Source of the DNA: JAMQPK01 sp035937795
GTDB taxonomy: Bacteria; Acidobacteriota; Vicinamibacteria; Vicinamibacterales; JAMQPK01
DNA length: 64,000 bases
Direction: 5' to 3'
NCBI GenBank assembly: GCA_035937795.1
Contig: DASZHO010000089.1
Coordinates: 22,979 to 86,978, forward strand
Below the pieces are notes generated by a model. That model made no database searches. It had not been told where the DNA came from and saw nothing but the letters and a program-made list of their open reading frames with translations. The position numbers were made by a program, and so were the translations under genes. This document shows positions 1 to 9,488 of the stretch, piece by piece; position 1 is the stretch's first letter, and each line of letters starts with the position of its first letter.

Positions 1-872
<872 letters not shown>

Positions 873-874
873 CT

Positions 875-1747
875 TCATTGCCCGACGTCCAGCGGCGAGT
901 CCATCCGGACGCGCAGGACGGTCCCGGGGGGGAGATCGACATCGTTGCCTTCGGTGGCCGCGATCGTGCCGCCGCCGCCGATCAGAATGCCGGCGAGCGC
1001 ACCCTTCAGGCCGCCGAAGATGCCGCCGATGATCGCCCCGACGCCGGCGCCGGTCGCGATTCGCCCATTGTCGTCCTGACCCTGCAATGCCTGGGTCACC
1101 GTTGCGCGAATCGAATAGGTACGGCCGTCGATCGTGAACCTGTCGAACACCAGCGTCATCTGGCCCTTGCGATCGATCCCGCGGCTGGCCGGCGTGACCG
1201 AGCTCACGATGCCGCGCATCACCGATCCGGCGGGCACGAGCACCCGGCCGTTTCGCTCGTAGGCGGAGAGTGTCGTGGCATCGACGCGATCTTCCGGCCT
1301 GGCCGTACCCGAGTTGAGCCGCGTCTGCAGGCGGACATCGAGCTCGGTGCCGACTGGAATCTCGGTCAGGCTGGCCCGGGCCTCGGGGGCCGGCGGCGCC
1401 GGCCGGGCCCTCGCCTCGCTGCGGAGCCGATCGAGCCGGTCGAGCAGGTCGATGTATTCAGGCCGCGAGACGCTCGACTCCTTCCGCAGCTTGACTTTGA
1501 GATAGATCACTTCATCTCGCAGCTCCTCGAGCCGCGGCTCGAGCGAGTCGGCAAGACGCGCATCGCGCGGCCTGAGCGCCGCGATGTTTCCGGCGATCTC
1601 GCTCACGTTGTCCTGGAGGCGCTGAATGTCGTCCGCCGTCACCGGAGCCTGAGCCGCGACCGGAGCGCTGCCGGCGATCATCACGACACCCAGTGCGAGT
1701 CCGAAAAGCGCCCTCAGGTCCATCCAGCCCATCAACCTATGTCCCAT
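875..1747 (-). CDS. Secreted coiled-coil protein with glycine-zipper segment, function unknown
   Basis: Protein of 290 aa. An N-terminal signal peptide (hydrophobic stretch at about residues 10-30, ending ...PVAAQA) predicts export. Residues about 37-115 are charged and heptad-like, so coiled coil is likely. The C-terminal half has the pattern PVGTELDVRLQTRLNSG...VPAGSVMRGIVSSV, resembling the beta-rich TrbI/VirB10-like or DUF3761-type scaffold proteins seen in Acidobacteriota. Near the end is a glycine-rich segment (GAGVGAIIGGIFGGLKGA) typical of glycine-zipper membrane-inserting sequences. The ATG has a GGAG-type ribosome site 6-7 bases upstream. I do not recognise a named family; an envelope structural role is a guess. 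Confidence 0.7.
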   Translation of the reverse strand: MGHRLMGWMDLRALFGLALGVVMIAGSAPVAAQAPVTADDIQRLQDNVSEIAGNIAALRPRDARLADSLEPRLEELRDEVIYLKVKLRKESSVSRPEYIDLLDRLDRLRSEARARPAPPAPEARASLTEIPVGTELDVRLQTRLNSGTARPEDRVDATTLSAYERNGRVLVPAGSVMRGIVSSVTPASRGIDRKGQMTLVFDRFTIDGRTYSIRATVTQALQGQDDNGRIATGAGVGAIIGGIFGGLKGALAGILIGGGGTIAATEGNDVDLPPGTVLRVRMDSPLDVGQ

Positions 1748-1768
1748 GGTGTCTCCTCAAGATAACGG

Positions 1769-2392
1769 TCACTTTGCGTTGGCCGCTGCCGCGTGGTCGG
1801 CTCCCCTGAAATCCTCTTCGATTGCCGCGGGATCGCTGAGGGACGCCTCGGCCGGCCTCGGGATGCGATGCACGACCGGGGCCGTGTGCCGCAGATACAC
1901 CACAACCGCGTGCATATCCTCATCGGTCCACTGCGAATAGGCGGGCCACGGCATGAGGTGTCCCGGGATCGGCCGGCCATCAGGCGCCAGGCCGCTCCTC
2001 AACACGCGTTTAATGTCGGGGTCGGACCAGTTGCCAATCCCGGTGTCCTTGTCGGGCGTCAGGTTCATGCTTACGTAGGTGCCATGCGCCCGTCTCACGG
2101 ATTTGAAACCACCCGCCAGGTACATCGTATCGAATTGCGGGCGGTGCGCGCCGGGAGTCGTGTGGCAATCGCTGCATGCGCCAATCGTCACGAGATAGTG
2201 ACCCCGCTCGGCCATCATCCGCTCAGCCGGATCGGCAATTTTCGACAGGTCTGGTCCCGCCTTCCCAGCCGGACCGGAGAATTCTTCCGGCTTCATCAGG
2301 GTGAACGGCGGAATGAAATACAGGAACGCCAGAAATCCGATGACGCCGAGCGCGACGACGGTCACGCCGAACCACTTCAGAAATCGCGTCAT
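1769..2392 (-). CDS. Membrane-anchored monohaem cytochrome c
   Basis: Protein of 207 aa with one N-terminal membrane anchor (about residues 8-30) and one c-type haem site, CSDCH, near residue 76. The downstream HLMPWP supplies a methionine that may be the distal axial ligand. The C-terminal domain (NLTPDKDTGIGNW...MPWPAYSQWTDEDMHAVVVYL) closely parallels the third haem domain of the neighbouring triheme gene (NLTSDKATGLGNWTDDQ...MPWPDYAFMT), so the two are paralogous. It probably carries electrons at the outer face of the inner membrane. It is the second gene of a two-gene minus-strand unit, and its start codon directly abuts the 81-bp tandem repeat with no clear Shine-Dalgarno. Confidence 0.85.
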   Translation of the reverse strand: MTRFLKWFGVTVVALGVIGFLAFLYFIPPFTLMKPEEFSGPAGKAGPDLSKIADPAERMMAERGHYLVTIGACSDCHTTPGAHRPQFDTMYLAGGFKSVRRAHGTYVSMNLTPDKDTGIGNWSDPDIKRVLRSGLAPDGRPIPGHLMPWPAYSQWTDEDMHAVVVYLRHTAPVVHRIPRPAEASLSDPAAIEEDFRGADHAAAANAK

Positions 2393-2393
2393 T

Positions 2394-2555
2394 GTTACTC
2401 GCGGGGGCCCCTCGCCCCGCTCGGCCTCGCTCGCTTGCGGGGGCCCCTCCGCCCCGCGCCGCTCGCTCGTCTTCGTTACTCGCGGGGGCCCCTCGCCCCG
2501 CTCGGCCTCGCTCGCTTGCGGGGGCCCCTCGCCCCGCGCCGCTCGCTCGTTATTG
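2394..2555. repeat. GC-rich 81-bp tandem repeat (2 copies, each with two sub-units)
   Basis: Copy 1 spans 2394-2474 and copy 2 spans 2475-2555, both starting GTTACTCGCGGGGGCCCC. They are nearly identical; copy 1 has one extra C in its second sub-unit and the end of copy 2 diverges slightly. Each copy has two sub-units of about 40 nt sharing the core GCGGGGGCCCCTC, which contains the palindrome GGGGGCCCC. The array fills the gap between the two cytochrome genes and runs into the last codons and stop of the upstream one. Strong secondary structure is expected. Bases 2518-2542 recur as the exact reverse complement at 42893-42917 inside a DUF72 gene. Confidence 0.9.
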
Positions 2556-3815
2556 TTCGCCTCCGCTGCCGGCGTTGCCAGGATAGCTGGACGCGGCCAG
2601 ATCCTGATGCAGGATCAGCATCCGGAATTTGTCCACCAGATAGCTCACGATGTTCGGCGAGGCCGGCGCGGGAGTCGCATTGGAGACCGGCGGCAGCGAG
2701 CGCAAAAAGGCGACGAGCGCGTTCAAATCCCCTGGCGTCATGAACGCGTAATCCGGCCACGGCATCGGGAACGGCAGCATGCGGCTGCCGTCGCGCCGCT
2801 CGCCCCTGGTCAGCAACGTCTTGATCTGGTCGTCGGTCCAGTTGCCGAGTCCGGTGGCCTTGTCCGATGTGAGGTTGTACGAGACGAACGTGCCGAACGG
2901 CCTGAGCTCGAATCTCTGGCCACCGGCGTATTTGAACGGCTCAATCACGGTGTTGTCGTCGCGGAACGGCGAGTGGCAGAACGCGCAGCCGGTAACGGCG
3001 GCGATATATTCACCGTGCCGGATCGTATTTTTTGCGGCCCGCTCCTGCTCGTCGCGATAGAACGCCGCCACATCGTCGCCCTTCATGTCCCAGAGCGGCT
3101 TCCGGCCGAGCGACTTCACATACACCGCCAACCGCCACAACTCGGGCTCGGTGGCCGCGCCGAGAAACGACGGCATCGGGGTGCCGTTCATCCCCGTGCG
3201 GAAGCGCAGGAAGATCTCGCGCACGGTGCTGCCGCCCCGGAACGTCCACGGCTCGGTCAGGTCGGTCGCGCGAGCCGGCTGCCCCCAGCCGTCCCTCATC
3301 GCCTGCGCGATGGCGCCACTGCCGCGTCCGTCACTGCCGTGGCAGGCGGAGCACTTCAACTTCTCGTACACCGCGCGGCCGGCTTCCGCATTCTGTTCCG
3401 TCTCCGGCAGCTCGGCGCCGATGGCAATCGACCGCGGGAGCTCGCCCACAAATCTCGGCGAGAACGATTTCACCTGCGCGACCAGCGCCTGCACTTGTGC
3501 CGGGGTAAGAACGGCCTTCCACGTGGGCATCGACGTGCCGTGGAGCCCTTCGGTGATGCTGCGGGCGAGGTCGGCGTCGGTCGGCAGGCTGCCGGTGTCG
3601 GTTGAACGGATTTTGAAGCGGCCGCTGGTGAAATCGTGCGGCCGCGGATTCAGCAGGCCCGCGTATTCGCCGTCGCCGCGCCCGGTGTTGCCATGGCACG
3701 ACGCGCAGCGCTGCTGGTAAAGCGCGGCGCCCTCGGCAGAGGATGATGTTTGCGCTGCAACCTGGAGCGGAACGACAACGAGCGCGGCCGAAAGGGCGAG
3801 GGCACGACGCACCAC
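2550..3815 (-). CDS. Triheme cytochrome c, periplasmic
   Basis: Protein of 421 aa with a signal peptide (about residues 1-22, ...VVPLQVAAQ) and three haem-attachment motifs: CASCH (about residue 37), CSACH (mid-protein) and CAFCH (about residue 283). The first two domains resemble single-haem class I cytochromes of the cbb3 FixP or alcohol-dehydrogenase type. The third matches the domain of the adjacent monohaem cytochrome. Such proteins shuttle electrons between periplasmic dehydrogenases and terminal oxidases; the partner cannot be read from this window. The start is GTG, with two tandem GTG codons at 3815 and 3812. The stop codon lies inside the 81-bp tandem repeat. Confidence 0.88.
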   Translation of the reverse strand: MVRRALALSAALVVVPLQVAAQTSSSAEGAALYQQRCASCHGNTGRGDGEYAGLLNPRPHDFTSGRFKIRSTDTGSLPTDADLARSITEGLHGTSMPTWKAVLTPAQVQALVAQVKSFSPRFVGELPRSIAIGAELPETEQNAEAGRAVYEKLKCSACHGSDGRGSGAIAQAMRDGWGQPARATDLTEPWTFRGGSTVREIFLRFRTGMNGTPMPSFLGAATEPELWRLAVYVKSLGRKPLWDMKGDDVAAFYRDEQERAAKNTIRHGEYIAAVTGCAFCHSPFRDDNTVIEPFKYAGGQRFELRPFGTFVSYNLTSDKATGLGNWTDDQIKTLLTRGERRDGSRMLPFPMPWPDYAFMTPGDLNALVAFLRSLPPVSNATPAPASPNIVSYLVDKFRMLILHQDLAASSYPGNAGSGGEQ

Positions 3816-3825
3816 GCCTGCGATT

Positions 3826-5142
3826 CTATCGCCAGGGCATCAATTTCTCGAACAGCGGAATGCGCGTGAGATCGTTATAGATGACCGTGACCATCAACAT
3901 CAACAGCACCGCGAAGCCCGCCAGGAACATTTTCTCCTTGACGCGCGTGCTGAAGTCGCGGCGCGCGAGCCCTTCGAGCGCCATGATGAAAATGTGGCCG
4001 CCATCGAGCACGGGAATCGGCAGCAGGTTCAGCAGGCCGAGATTCAGACTGATCGACGCCATCAACGACAGCAGCGGAATCCAGCCCGCCTGTGCCGATT
4101 CGCCGGAGAGCTGCGCGATGGCGAGCGGCCCCATCAGCTGCCTCGTCGATGTCTCGCGCGTGATCAGCTGACCCACCGTTTGGAAGATCAGCTTGGCCGA
4201 CTCGTAGTTGCGCTGGATGCTCATCCCGATGGCATCGATCGGCCCCGGCTTGATCATCGTGAGGTCTTCGGCGATGTTGATGCCGATCCGGCCGTTCCTC
4301 CCGCTCAGCTCCGGCGTAATCCTGACATCCTCCGTCGTGCCGTTCCTGGCAATCGTGAGCGTGACGGTAACGTTGGCCTTCTTCGATATCGCATCAATCA
4401 GCTCTTTGGGAAACGTGACCGGCGCGCGGTCCACGGCGAGGATCACATCGTTGGCTTTCAGGGCGGCGCGTTCGGCCGGCGAGCCCGGCAGCACGGAGAC
4501 GACGTGGGGATGCACATCGGGAAGCACGCCCACGTCGCCCACTTCGTACTTGGTCTGCGGCGTCGGCGTGACGTCCACCGTGACTTCCTTGCCATCGCGC
4601 ATCAGCGTGATGGGCGTTTCGCGGTTGGCCCGCGTGCCGACGGCAACCAGGAATTGCTCCCACGTGTTCACGTCGCGGCCGGCCACGCTCACGATTCGAT
4701 CGCCGGTACGGATGCCGCCTTTGGCCGCCGCCGAGCCTTCCGCCACCTGACCGACGATCGGCGGCTTGGATTGAAACGCGGGGACTTCGGCGCCGCGCAT
4801 CAGCACACCGGCCGTGACCACGACCGCCAGCAGGAGGTTCATCGCGGGTCCCATCACCAGCACCTGGAACCGCTGCCACTTGGTTTTCGACAAGAATTCG
4901 TCCGGACGGCCCGTGCGCGGATCGTCGGGGTTCTCGCCGGCCATCTTCACGTAGCCGCCGAGCGGAATCGCGCTGATGCAGTATTCGGTGTCGCCGCGCG
5001 TGAAGCCGAAAAGTCGAGGCCCGAAGCCGAGCGAGAATTTCACCACGCGCACGCCGATGCGGCGGGCCATCAGAAAATGGCCCAGTTCATGGACGAAGAT
5101 GAGCACCCCGAGGACGAAGGCAAACGCCAGAATGGTGATCAA
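3826..5142 (-). CDS. rseP: Site-2 intramembrane zinc metalloprotease RseP family
   Basis: Protein of 438 aa, normal for the family. The zinc-protease motif HELGH is at residues 18-22 in the first membrane helix, two PDZ domains fill the centre (about 115-200 and 205-285), and the C-terminal PVLDGGH supplies the third zinc ligand between late membrane helices. RseP cleaves anti-sigma factors and leftover signal peptides in the inner membrane. The start is TTG at 5142 with a GAGGT-type site about 8 bases upstream; no ATG fits. It follows dxr by 10 bases, the common bacterial order cdsA-dxr-rseP, so co-transcription is likely. Confidence 0.96.
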   Translation of the reverse strand: MITILAFAFVLGVLIFVHELGHFLMARRIGVRVVKFSLGFGPRLFGFTRGDTEYCISAIPLGGYVKMAGENPDDPRTGRPDEFLSKTKWQRFQVLVMGPAMNLLLAVVVTAGVLMRGAEVPAFQSKPPIVGQVAEGSAAAKGGIRTGDRIVSVAGRDVNTWEQFLVAVGTRANRETPITLMRDGKEVTVDVTPTPQTKYEVGDVGVLPDVHPHVVSVLPGSPAERAALKANDVILAVDRAPVTFPKELIDAISKKANVTVTLTIARNGTTEDVRITPELSGRNGRIGINIAEDLTMIKPGPIDAIGMSIQRNYESAKLIFQTVGQLITRETSTRQLMGPLAIAQLSGESAQAGWIPLLSLMASISLNLGLLNLLPIPVLDGGHIFIMALEGLARRDFSTRVKEKMFLAGFAVLLMLMVTVIYNDLTRIPLFEKLMPWR

Positions 5143-5152
5143 AACAGGAACC

Positions 5153-6313
5153 TCAGACCTTCAATTCTATCTCCCTGAGCAACTTCTGGGAATAGCGGCG
5201 GGCCCATCGATCGACCTCGCGCACCTGGTCGAGGGTGGTGACCGGACTGGCCGAATGCGCGTCCATCGCCTGCCCGATGACGCGCGGGATCGACCCGAAC
5301 GAAATCTTCTCTTCAAGATACGACGCCACGGCCGCTTCGTTGGCCGCATTCAGCACGACGGCGTGGCTGGGACCCGACTCGAGCGCACGGTAAGCCAGCC
5401 GCAGGCACGGAAAGCGTTCGAGGTCAGGCTTGTGGAACTCGAGCCGGCCCATGGCCTCCAGGTCGAGTCTCGCCATGGGAGCCTCCCATCGTTCGGGATA
5501 CGAACAGGCATATTGAATCGGCAGCTTCATGTCGGCGCCGCCCAGCTGGGCGATGATCGACCCGTCACGCAGCTCCACCATCGAATGCACGATCGATTGT
5601 GGATGAATGACGACGTCGATTTGATTGGCGGGCAGATCGAACAGCCAATGCGCCTCGATCACCTCGAGCCCCTTGTTCATCAGCGTGGCCGAATCGATCG
5701 TGATTTTCCGGCCCATCCGCCACGTGGGATGCTGCAGGGCGGCGGCGGGCGTCGCCGTCTCGAGCGCGCCCGCGGCCATTTCTCGAAACGGCCCGCCGGA
5801 CGCCGTCAGAATGATGCGGCGAATCTCCTCCCGGCGGCGGCCATGCAGGCACTGGTGAATCGCGTTGTGCTCGCTGTCGACCGGCAGGATGGCGACCCCG
5901 CGCCTGCGGGCGGCGGCGGTCACCAGCGAGCCGGCCATCACCAGCACTTCCTTGTTGGCGAGCGCAATTGTCTTGCCCGCTTCAATCGCCGCCAGCACCG
6001 CTTCGAGGCCCGCGGTGCCGGAGGAGGCGCAGATCACGATGTCGACGTCACGATGGGTGGCCACGGCGATCAACCCGCCGGACCCGGCGGCCGCGCGTTC
6101 GGCATGGTAGGCCGCCGTCACGGCGCGCAGCGCGTCTTCGGTGGCCATTCCGATCACTTTTGGCTGGAACTCAGCCGCCTGGGCCGCGAACAGGGCGGCG
6201 TTGGACCCACCCGCGAGCCCAATCACCCGAAGCTTATCGGGATGCGCGCGCGCGACGTCGAGCGCGCTCTGCCCGATGGATCCCGTCGAGCCGAGAATGG
6301 CGAGATTCTTCAT
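5153..6313 (-). CDS. dxr: 1-deoxy-D-xylulose-5-phosphate reductoisomerase
   Basis: Protein of 386 aa, full length. The N-terminal GSTGSIGQSALDV is the NADPH-binding loop; PVDSEHNAIHQCL and the downstream SATLMNKGLEVIEAH hold the metal- and substrate-binding residues expected in Dxr. It catalyses the first committed step of the MEP isoprenoid pathway, supplying isopentenyl diphosphate for the undecaprenyl phosphate made by UppS, encoded two genes upstream. Its leader carries two direct copies of GACACGATATCGGAC (6332-6364). Confidence 0.97.
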   Translation of the reverse strand: MKNLAILGSTGSIGQSALDVARAHPDKLRVIGLAGGSNAALFAAQAAEFQPKVIGMATEDALRAVTAAYHAERAAAGSGGLIAVATHRDVDIVICASSGTAGLEAVLAAIEAGKTIALANKEVLVMAGSLVTAAARRRGVAILPVDSEHNAIHQCLHGRRREEIRRIILTASGGPFREMAAGALETATPAAALQHPTWRMGRKITIDSATLMNKGLEVIEAHWLFDLPANQIDVVIHPQSIVHSMVELRDGSIIAQLGGADMKLPIQYACSYPERWEAPMARLDLEAMGRLEFHKPDLERFPCLRLAYRALESGPSHAVVLNAANEAAVASYLEEKISFGSIPRVIGQAMDAHSASPVTTLDQVREVDRWARRYSQKLLREIELKV

Positions 6314-6331
6314 GCGAGATTCATCATGCTG

Positions 6332-6364
6332 GACACGATATCGGACCTAGACACGATATCGGAC
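6332..6364. repeat. Direct repeat of a 15-bp CGATATCG-containing motif upstream of dxr
   Basis: GACACGATATCGGAC occurs at 6332-6346 and again at 6350-6364, spaced 18 bp start to start, in the 79-bp gap between the cdsA stop and the dxr start. Each copy contains the palindrome CGATATCG. Two copies on nearly the same helix face could be tandem operator sites, or the array could be a mobile-repeat remnant. Nothing in the window identifies a regulator. Confidence 0.6.
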
Positions 6365-6392
6365 GATGCGCCCCGGAAGCATCGATGCGCCG

Positions 6393-7187
6393 TCAAAATC
6401 GATATCTCACGAAGACATAAAACACCGGTGCCGCGAACAGCAGCGCATCGATGCGGTCGAGCACACCGCCGTGGCCGGGGATCAGCGCAGAGGCGTCTTT
6501 GACGCCGGCGCTCCGTTTCAGCAACGACTCAAACAGATCGCCAACGATGCCCACGGCGACGATGGCCAGTCCGAGGCCGAGGCGCCAGGGCAGGGCGACG
6601 AAAGGCAGCCACCAGTGGCCGATGACGCCGACCGCAAGCGCGCCGCCGATGAATCCGCCGAGCGCGCCTTCGACGGTCTTCTTCGGGCTCACAACGGGGG
6701 CGAGGAGATGCCGCCCGAACAGTCGTCCGCTGTAGTACTGAACCGAGTCGCTGATCACGACGGTTAAAATCAACAACAAGACCGCTTCCCGTCCGAGCGT
6801 CCAGCGCGTCGCGGCGAGCATCCCGAGCGGCAAGCCAAGATACAGCGGCGCGAACGCCGAGACGGCGGCGTTCTGCAGCGCCTCTCCGCTTTGCCTGCCG
6901 GCCGCCGCGGCGGCCAGGACCACCGCCGACAGACCGAGCGTCGTCCCGACCATCGCCACTTCGACGGGGAGCCCGGGCACGCCGACCGCGATGCACGACA
7001 ACGCGGTGGCCATGCCGGCCGCCGGCTTTGATACCGTAGCGCCGGTGCGAGCGGCGATCCCGGCGTACTCGCGGAACGCGAGCAGCGCGACAACAACCGC
7101 GATGCCGACCAGATACAGCGGCGGCAGGAACCAGAGCGCGAGGACTACGCCGCCGAGCAGCACCGCGCCGCTGAATAGCCGTGTCAT
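6393..7187 (-). CDS. cdsA: Phosphatidate cytidylyltransferase
   Basis: Protein of 264 aa, very hydrophobic, with about seven membrane segments. Diagnostic motifs are SPKKTVEGALGGFIGG and the C-terminal CdsA signature GDLFESLLKRSAGVKD...LIPGHGGVLDRID, including the acidic metal-binding residues. It makes CDP-diacylglycerol from phosphatidate and CTP for phospholipid synthesis in the inner membrane. It lies between uppS and dxr, the classical gene order. Confidence 0.96.
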   Translation of the reverse strand: MTRLFSGAVLLGGVVLALWFLPPLYLVGIAVVVALLAFREYAGIAARTGATVSKPAAGMATALSCIAVGVPGLPVEVAMVGTTLGLSAVVLAAAAAGRQSGEALQNAAVSAFAPLYLGLPLGMLAATRWTLGREAVLLLILTVVISDSVQYYSGRLFGRHLLAPVVSPKKTVEGALGGFIGGALAVGVIGHWWLPFVALPWRLGLGLAIVAVGIVGDLFESLLKRSAGVKDASALIPGHGGVLDRIDALLFAAPVFYVFVRYRF

Positions 7188-7288
7188 CGTTATTCAGTGT
7201 CTAGTGGGGCGCTGCCCCGCGGGCTGTACCTCGCAGCCGCAGAGGCGGGCCGGCGTTGCCTTGGCGATGATCTGCCTGGTCACACGAC
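7188..7288. other. Intergenic gap between uppS and cdsA
   Basis: About 100 bases, GC-rich. It contains the short palindrome GGGGCGCTGCCCC around 7205-7217, which could form a small hairpin after uppS. No open frame or clear promoter is recognised. Confidence 0.4.
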
Positions 7289-8074
7289 TCAGCGCGTGAG
7301 CACGGGCGCGGGTTTCAGGCCGCCGTACCGGCGGTCACGTTTCTGATAGGCAAGAACCGCTTCGAGCAAATCGCTTCGCCGGAAGTCGGGCCACAGCCTG
7401 TCGGTGACCCAAATCTCCGAATAGGCAATCTGCCACAACAGGAAATTGCTCACGCGCATCTCGCCGCTGGTACGAATCAGCAAGTCCGGATCGGGTTGTC
7501 CCGCGGTGTAGAGAAATTCGGCAAATTTACGCTCATCGAGGTCCATCGGGCGAACACCTGCCTCGATGGCGCGGCGCGTGGCGTCGACGATTTCGGCGCG
7601 GCCGCTGTAATTCAGCGCGATGTTGAACCGCATGCCGGAATTGGGGGCCGTCGCTTCCTGTCCCGCGTTGAGCTCTTCGAGCACGTCGCTCGACAGCTCG
7701 TCTGTGCGGCCGATCACGGAGAACCGGATGTTGCTGCGATTGATCGCATCCAGCTCAAGGCGCAGATAGCGCTTCAGCAGCGTCATCAGCATGTTTACCT
7801 CGGAGGCCGGGCGCTTCCAGTTTTCCACCGAGAACGCGTAGAGCGTGAGCACCCGGATGCCGAGACGGGCCGACGTCTCGACCACTTCGCGCACTGATTC
7901 GATGCCGGCGCGGTGGCCTTCCACGCGCGGCAGATGGCGCTGGGCGGCCCACCGCCCGTTGCCATCCATGATGATAGCGATGTGGGCGGGCAGGGCATCG
8001 AAATTGACCTCGCGGGCAAGCGTCTCGTCGGGAGAGCCCCGGGGGATCTTTTCAAGAAGCTGATCGAGCGACAT
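7289..8074 (-). CDS. uppS: Polyprenyl (undecaprenyl) diphosphate synthase, cis-prenyltransferase
   Basis: Protein of 261 aa from the ATG at 8074; a TTG two codons upstream (8080) overlaps the truA stop as TTGA and could be used instead. IAIIMDGNGRWA carries the catalytic Mg-binding aspartate (residue 37), and RTSGEMRVSNFLLWQ with the following E-I-W-V-T-D are the conserved distal motifs of cis-prenyltransferases. It condenses farnesyl diphosphate with isopentenyl units to give the C55 lipid carrier for peptidoglycan and O-antigen assembly. Confidence 0.96.
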   Translation of the reverse strand: MSLDQLLEKIPRGSPDETLAREVNFDALPAHIAIIMDGNGRWAAQRHLPRVEGHRAGIESVREVVETSARLGIRVLTLYAFSVENWKRPASEVNMLMTLLKRYLRLELDAINRSNIRFSVIGRTDELSSDVLEELNAGQEATAPNSGMRFNIALNYSGRAEIVDATRRAIEAGVRPMDLDERKFAEFLYTAGQPDPDLLIRTSGEMRVSNFLLWQIAYSEIWVTDRLWPDFRRSDLLEAVLAYQKRDRRYGGLKPAPVLTR

Positions 8075-8076
8075 CT

Positions 8077-8865
8077 TCAAGAGAAGGATACCGGAGCCGC
8101 AGCATCGTAATCAACGCGCACGAGATAGAGTCCGTGGGGCGGCGCCGTCGGTCCCGCGTCGCCCCGGTTTCCCGATACCAGCAGCCGCTCCATCGAGTCG
8201 ACCGGGCGGCGGCTGGTTCCGATGTCCACGAACGTTCCGATAATGGCGCGCACCATGTATTTGAGGAAGCCGCCGCCCGCGATTTCGTAGGTGAGCAGGC
8301 GGCCGCCGCCGGCCAGCGGCGTTTCCGTCCATTCCGACGATGTGATGGTGCGGATGCTGGTCGTCGCCTTGTTGCCGGCGGACTGGAACGCCGCGAAATC
8401 GTGCTCGCCCGCCAGCGTGCGCGCGGCCTCGCGCATGTTGTCGAGATTCAGCGCGCGTGGGACATGCCAGGCGTAGCGGCGGTCGAAGGGGCTGACAAGC
8501 TCGGCATTCACGATGCGGTACCGGTAGAGCTTGGCTCTCGCCGAAAACCGCGCGTTGAAATCGTCGGCCGCCTCTTCCACGGCCAGCACCCGGACATCGT
8601 TCGATCCCGTGGCGCTCAGCGTGGCGTTGAGCGCCTTCTTCAGATCGCCGGGAGAAATCCGGCCGGACAGCCTGCAGCTGGCCACCTGGCCGAGCGCGTG
8701 CACGCCGGCATCCGTGCGGCCGGCGCCGGAGACGATCACGTCAGCGCCTTCGATCGGCGCGAGCGCCTCTTCCAGCACCTGCTGGACCGAACGCGCGTTG
8801 GACTGGCGCTGAAAGCCGCCGAAGTCGGTGCCGTCGTAGGAGAGCATGATCTTGAAGGTGCGCAT
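8077..8865 (-). CDS. truA: tRNA pseudouridine(38-40) synthase TruA
   Basis: Protein of 262 aa. The catalytic aspartate is in GAGRTDAGVHALGQV (D52). FNARFSARAKLYRYR and AFQSAGNK are further TruA blocks. It isomerises uridines 38-40 in the anticodon stem-loop of many tRNAs. The ATG at 8865 follows the pyrE stop by 10 bases, and its own stop overlaps the possible TTG start of uppS, so pyrE-truA-uppS-cdsA-dxr-rseP read as one transcription unit. Confidence 0.95.
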   Translation of the reverse strand: MRTFKIMLSYDGTDFGGFQRQSNARSVQQVLEEALAPIEGADVIVSGAGRTDAGVHALGQVASCRLSGRISPGDLKKALNATLSATGSNDVRVLAVEEAADDFNARFSARAKLYRYRIVNAELVSPFDRRYAWHVPRALNLDNMREAARTLAGEHDFAAFQSAGNKATTSIRTITSSEWTETPLAGGGRLLTYEIAGGGFLKYMVRAIIGTFVDIGTSRRPVDSMERLLVSGNRGDAGPTAPPHGLYLVRVDYDAAAPVSFS

Positions 8866-8875
8866 GCCTCACCAG

Positions 8876-9451
8876 TCAGGTCCTCGATCCGGGCTTCACC
8901 GCCGGAATGCCTTGAGCGCAGAGCGGGCATCGCTCCTGGTCGTATGTGGGCAACGACAACGTGATCAGCGCCGCGTACGGGAGACCGAAGTCGATCGTGC
9001 CGGCGCTGCGATCGACAATCGCCGCCGCTCCGACGACCTCGGCGCCCGCCGCTCTGGCCACCGCCATCGTCTCGCGCGTCGAACCGCCGGTGGTGAATAC
9101 GTCTTCCACGACCAGCGCGCGCTCGCCGGGTTTCAGCGTGAATCCGCGGCGCAGGCCGAGCGCGGGCGGCGTGCCCGACCGCTCGGCAAACAGCGCGCGC
9201 ACACCGAGCGCGCGCGCTACTTCATGACCGATGATGATGCCGCCAAGCGCCGGCGAGAGGACAACGTCCGGCCGCAGGTCCTTGACCTTCGCGGCCAGCG
9301 CCGACCCCAGCGCCGCCGCGTCGGCCGGATTCTGCAGCACGAGCGCCGACTGCATGTAGCCCGGGCTGTGAAGGCCCGATGAAAGACGGAAGTGCCCCTC
9401 GAGATACGCCCCAGCGCGCCGGAAGAGCGAAAGCGCGTCGTTTTGTTCCAT
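8876..9451 (-). CDS. pyrE: Orotate phosphoribosyltransferase
   Basis: Protein of 191 aa. The PRPP loop ALVVEDVFTTGGSTRE and the sugar-phosphate environment FRLSSGLHSPGYMQS are typical PyrE features, and the C-terminal RCPLCAQGIP is the CxxC tail seen in many bacterial PyrE proteins. It adds ribose-5-phosphate to orotate to make OMP. A second, more divergent PyrE-like gene sits in the pyr operon at 12180-12803. The 37-base gap to the divergent glycosyltransferase contains GTATAC (9464-9469), which could give a -10-like TATACT on this strand. Confidence 0.93.
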   Translation of the reverse strand: MEQNDALSLFRRAGAYLEGHFRLSSGLHSPGYMQSALVLQNPADAAALGSALAAKVKDLRPDVVLSPALGGIIIGHEVARALGVRALFAERSGTPPALGLRRGFTLKPGERALVVEDVFTTGGSTRETMAVARAAGAEVVGAAAIVDRSAGTIDFGLPYAALITLSLPTYDQERCPLCAQGIPAVKPGSRT

Positions 9452-9488
9452 GTCAACCGCCTAGTATACGATCCACGCGCGTGCCGAC

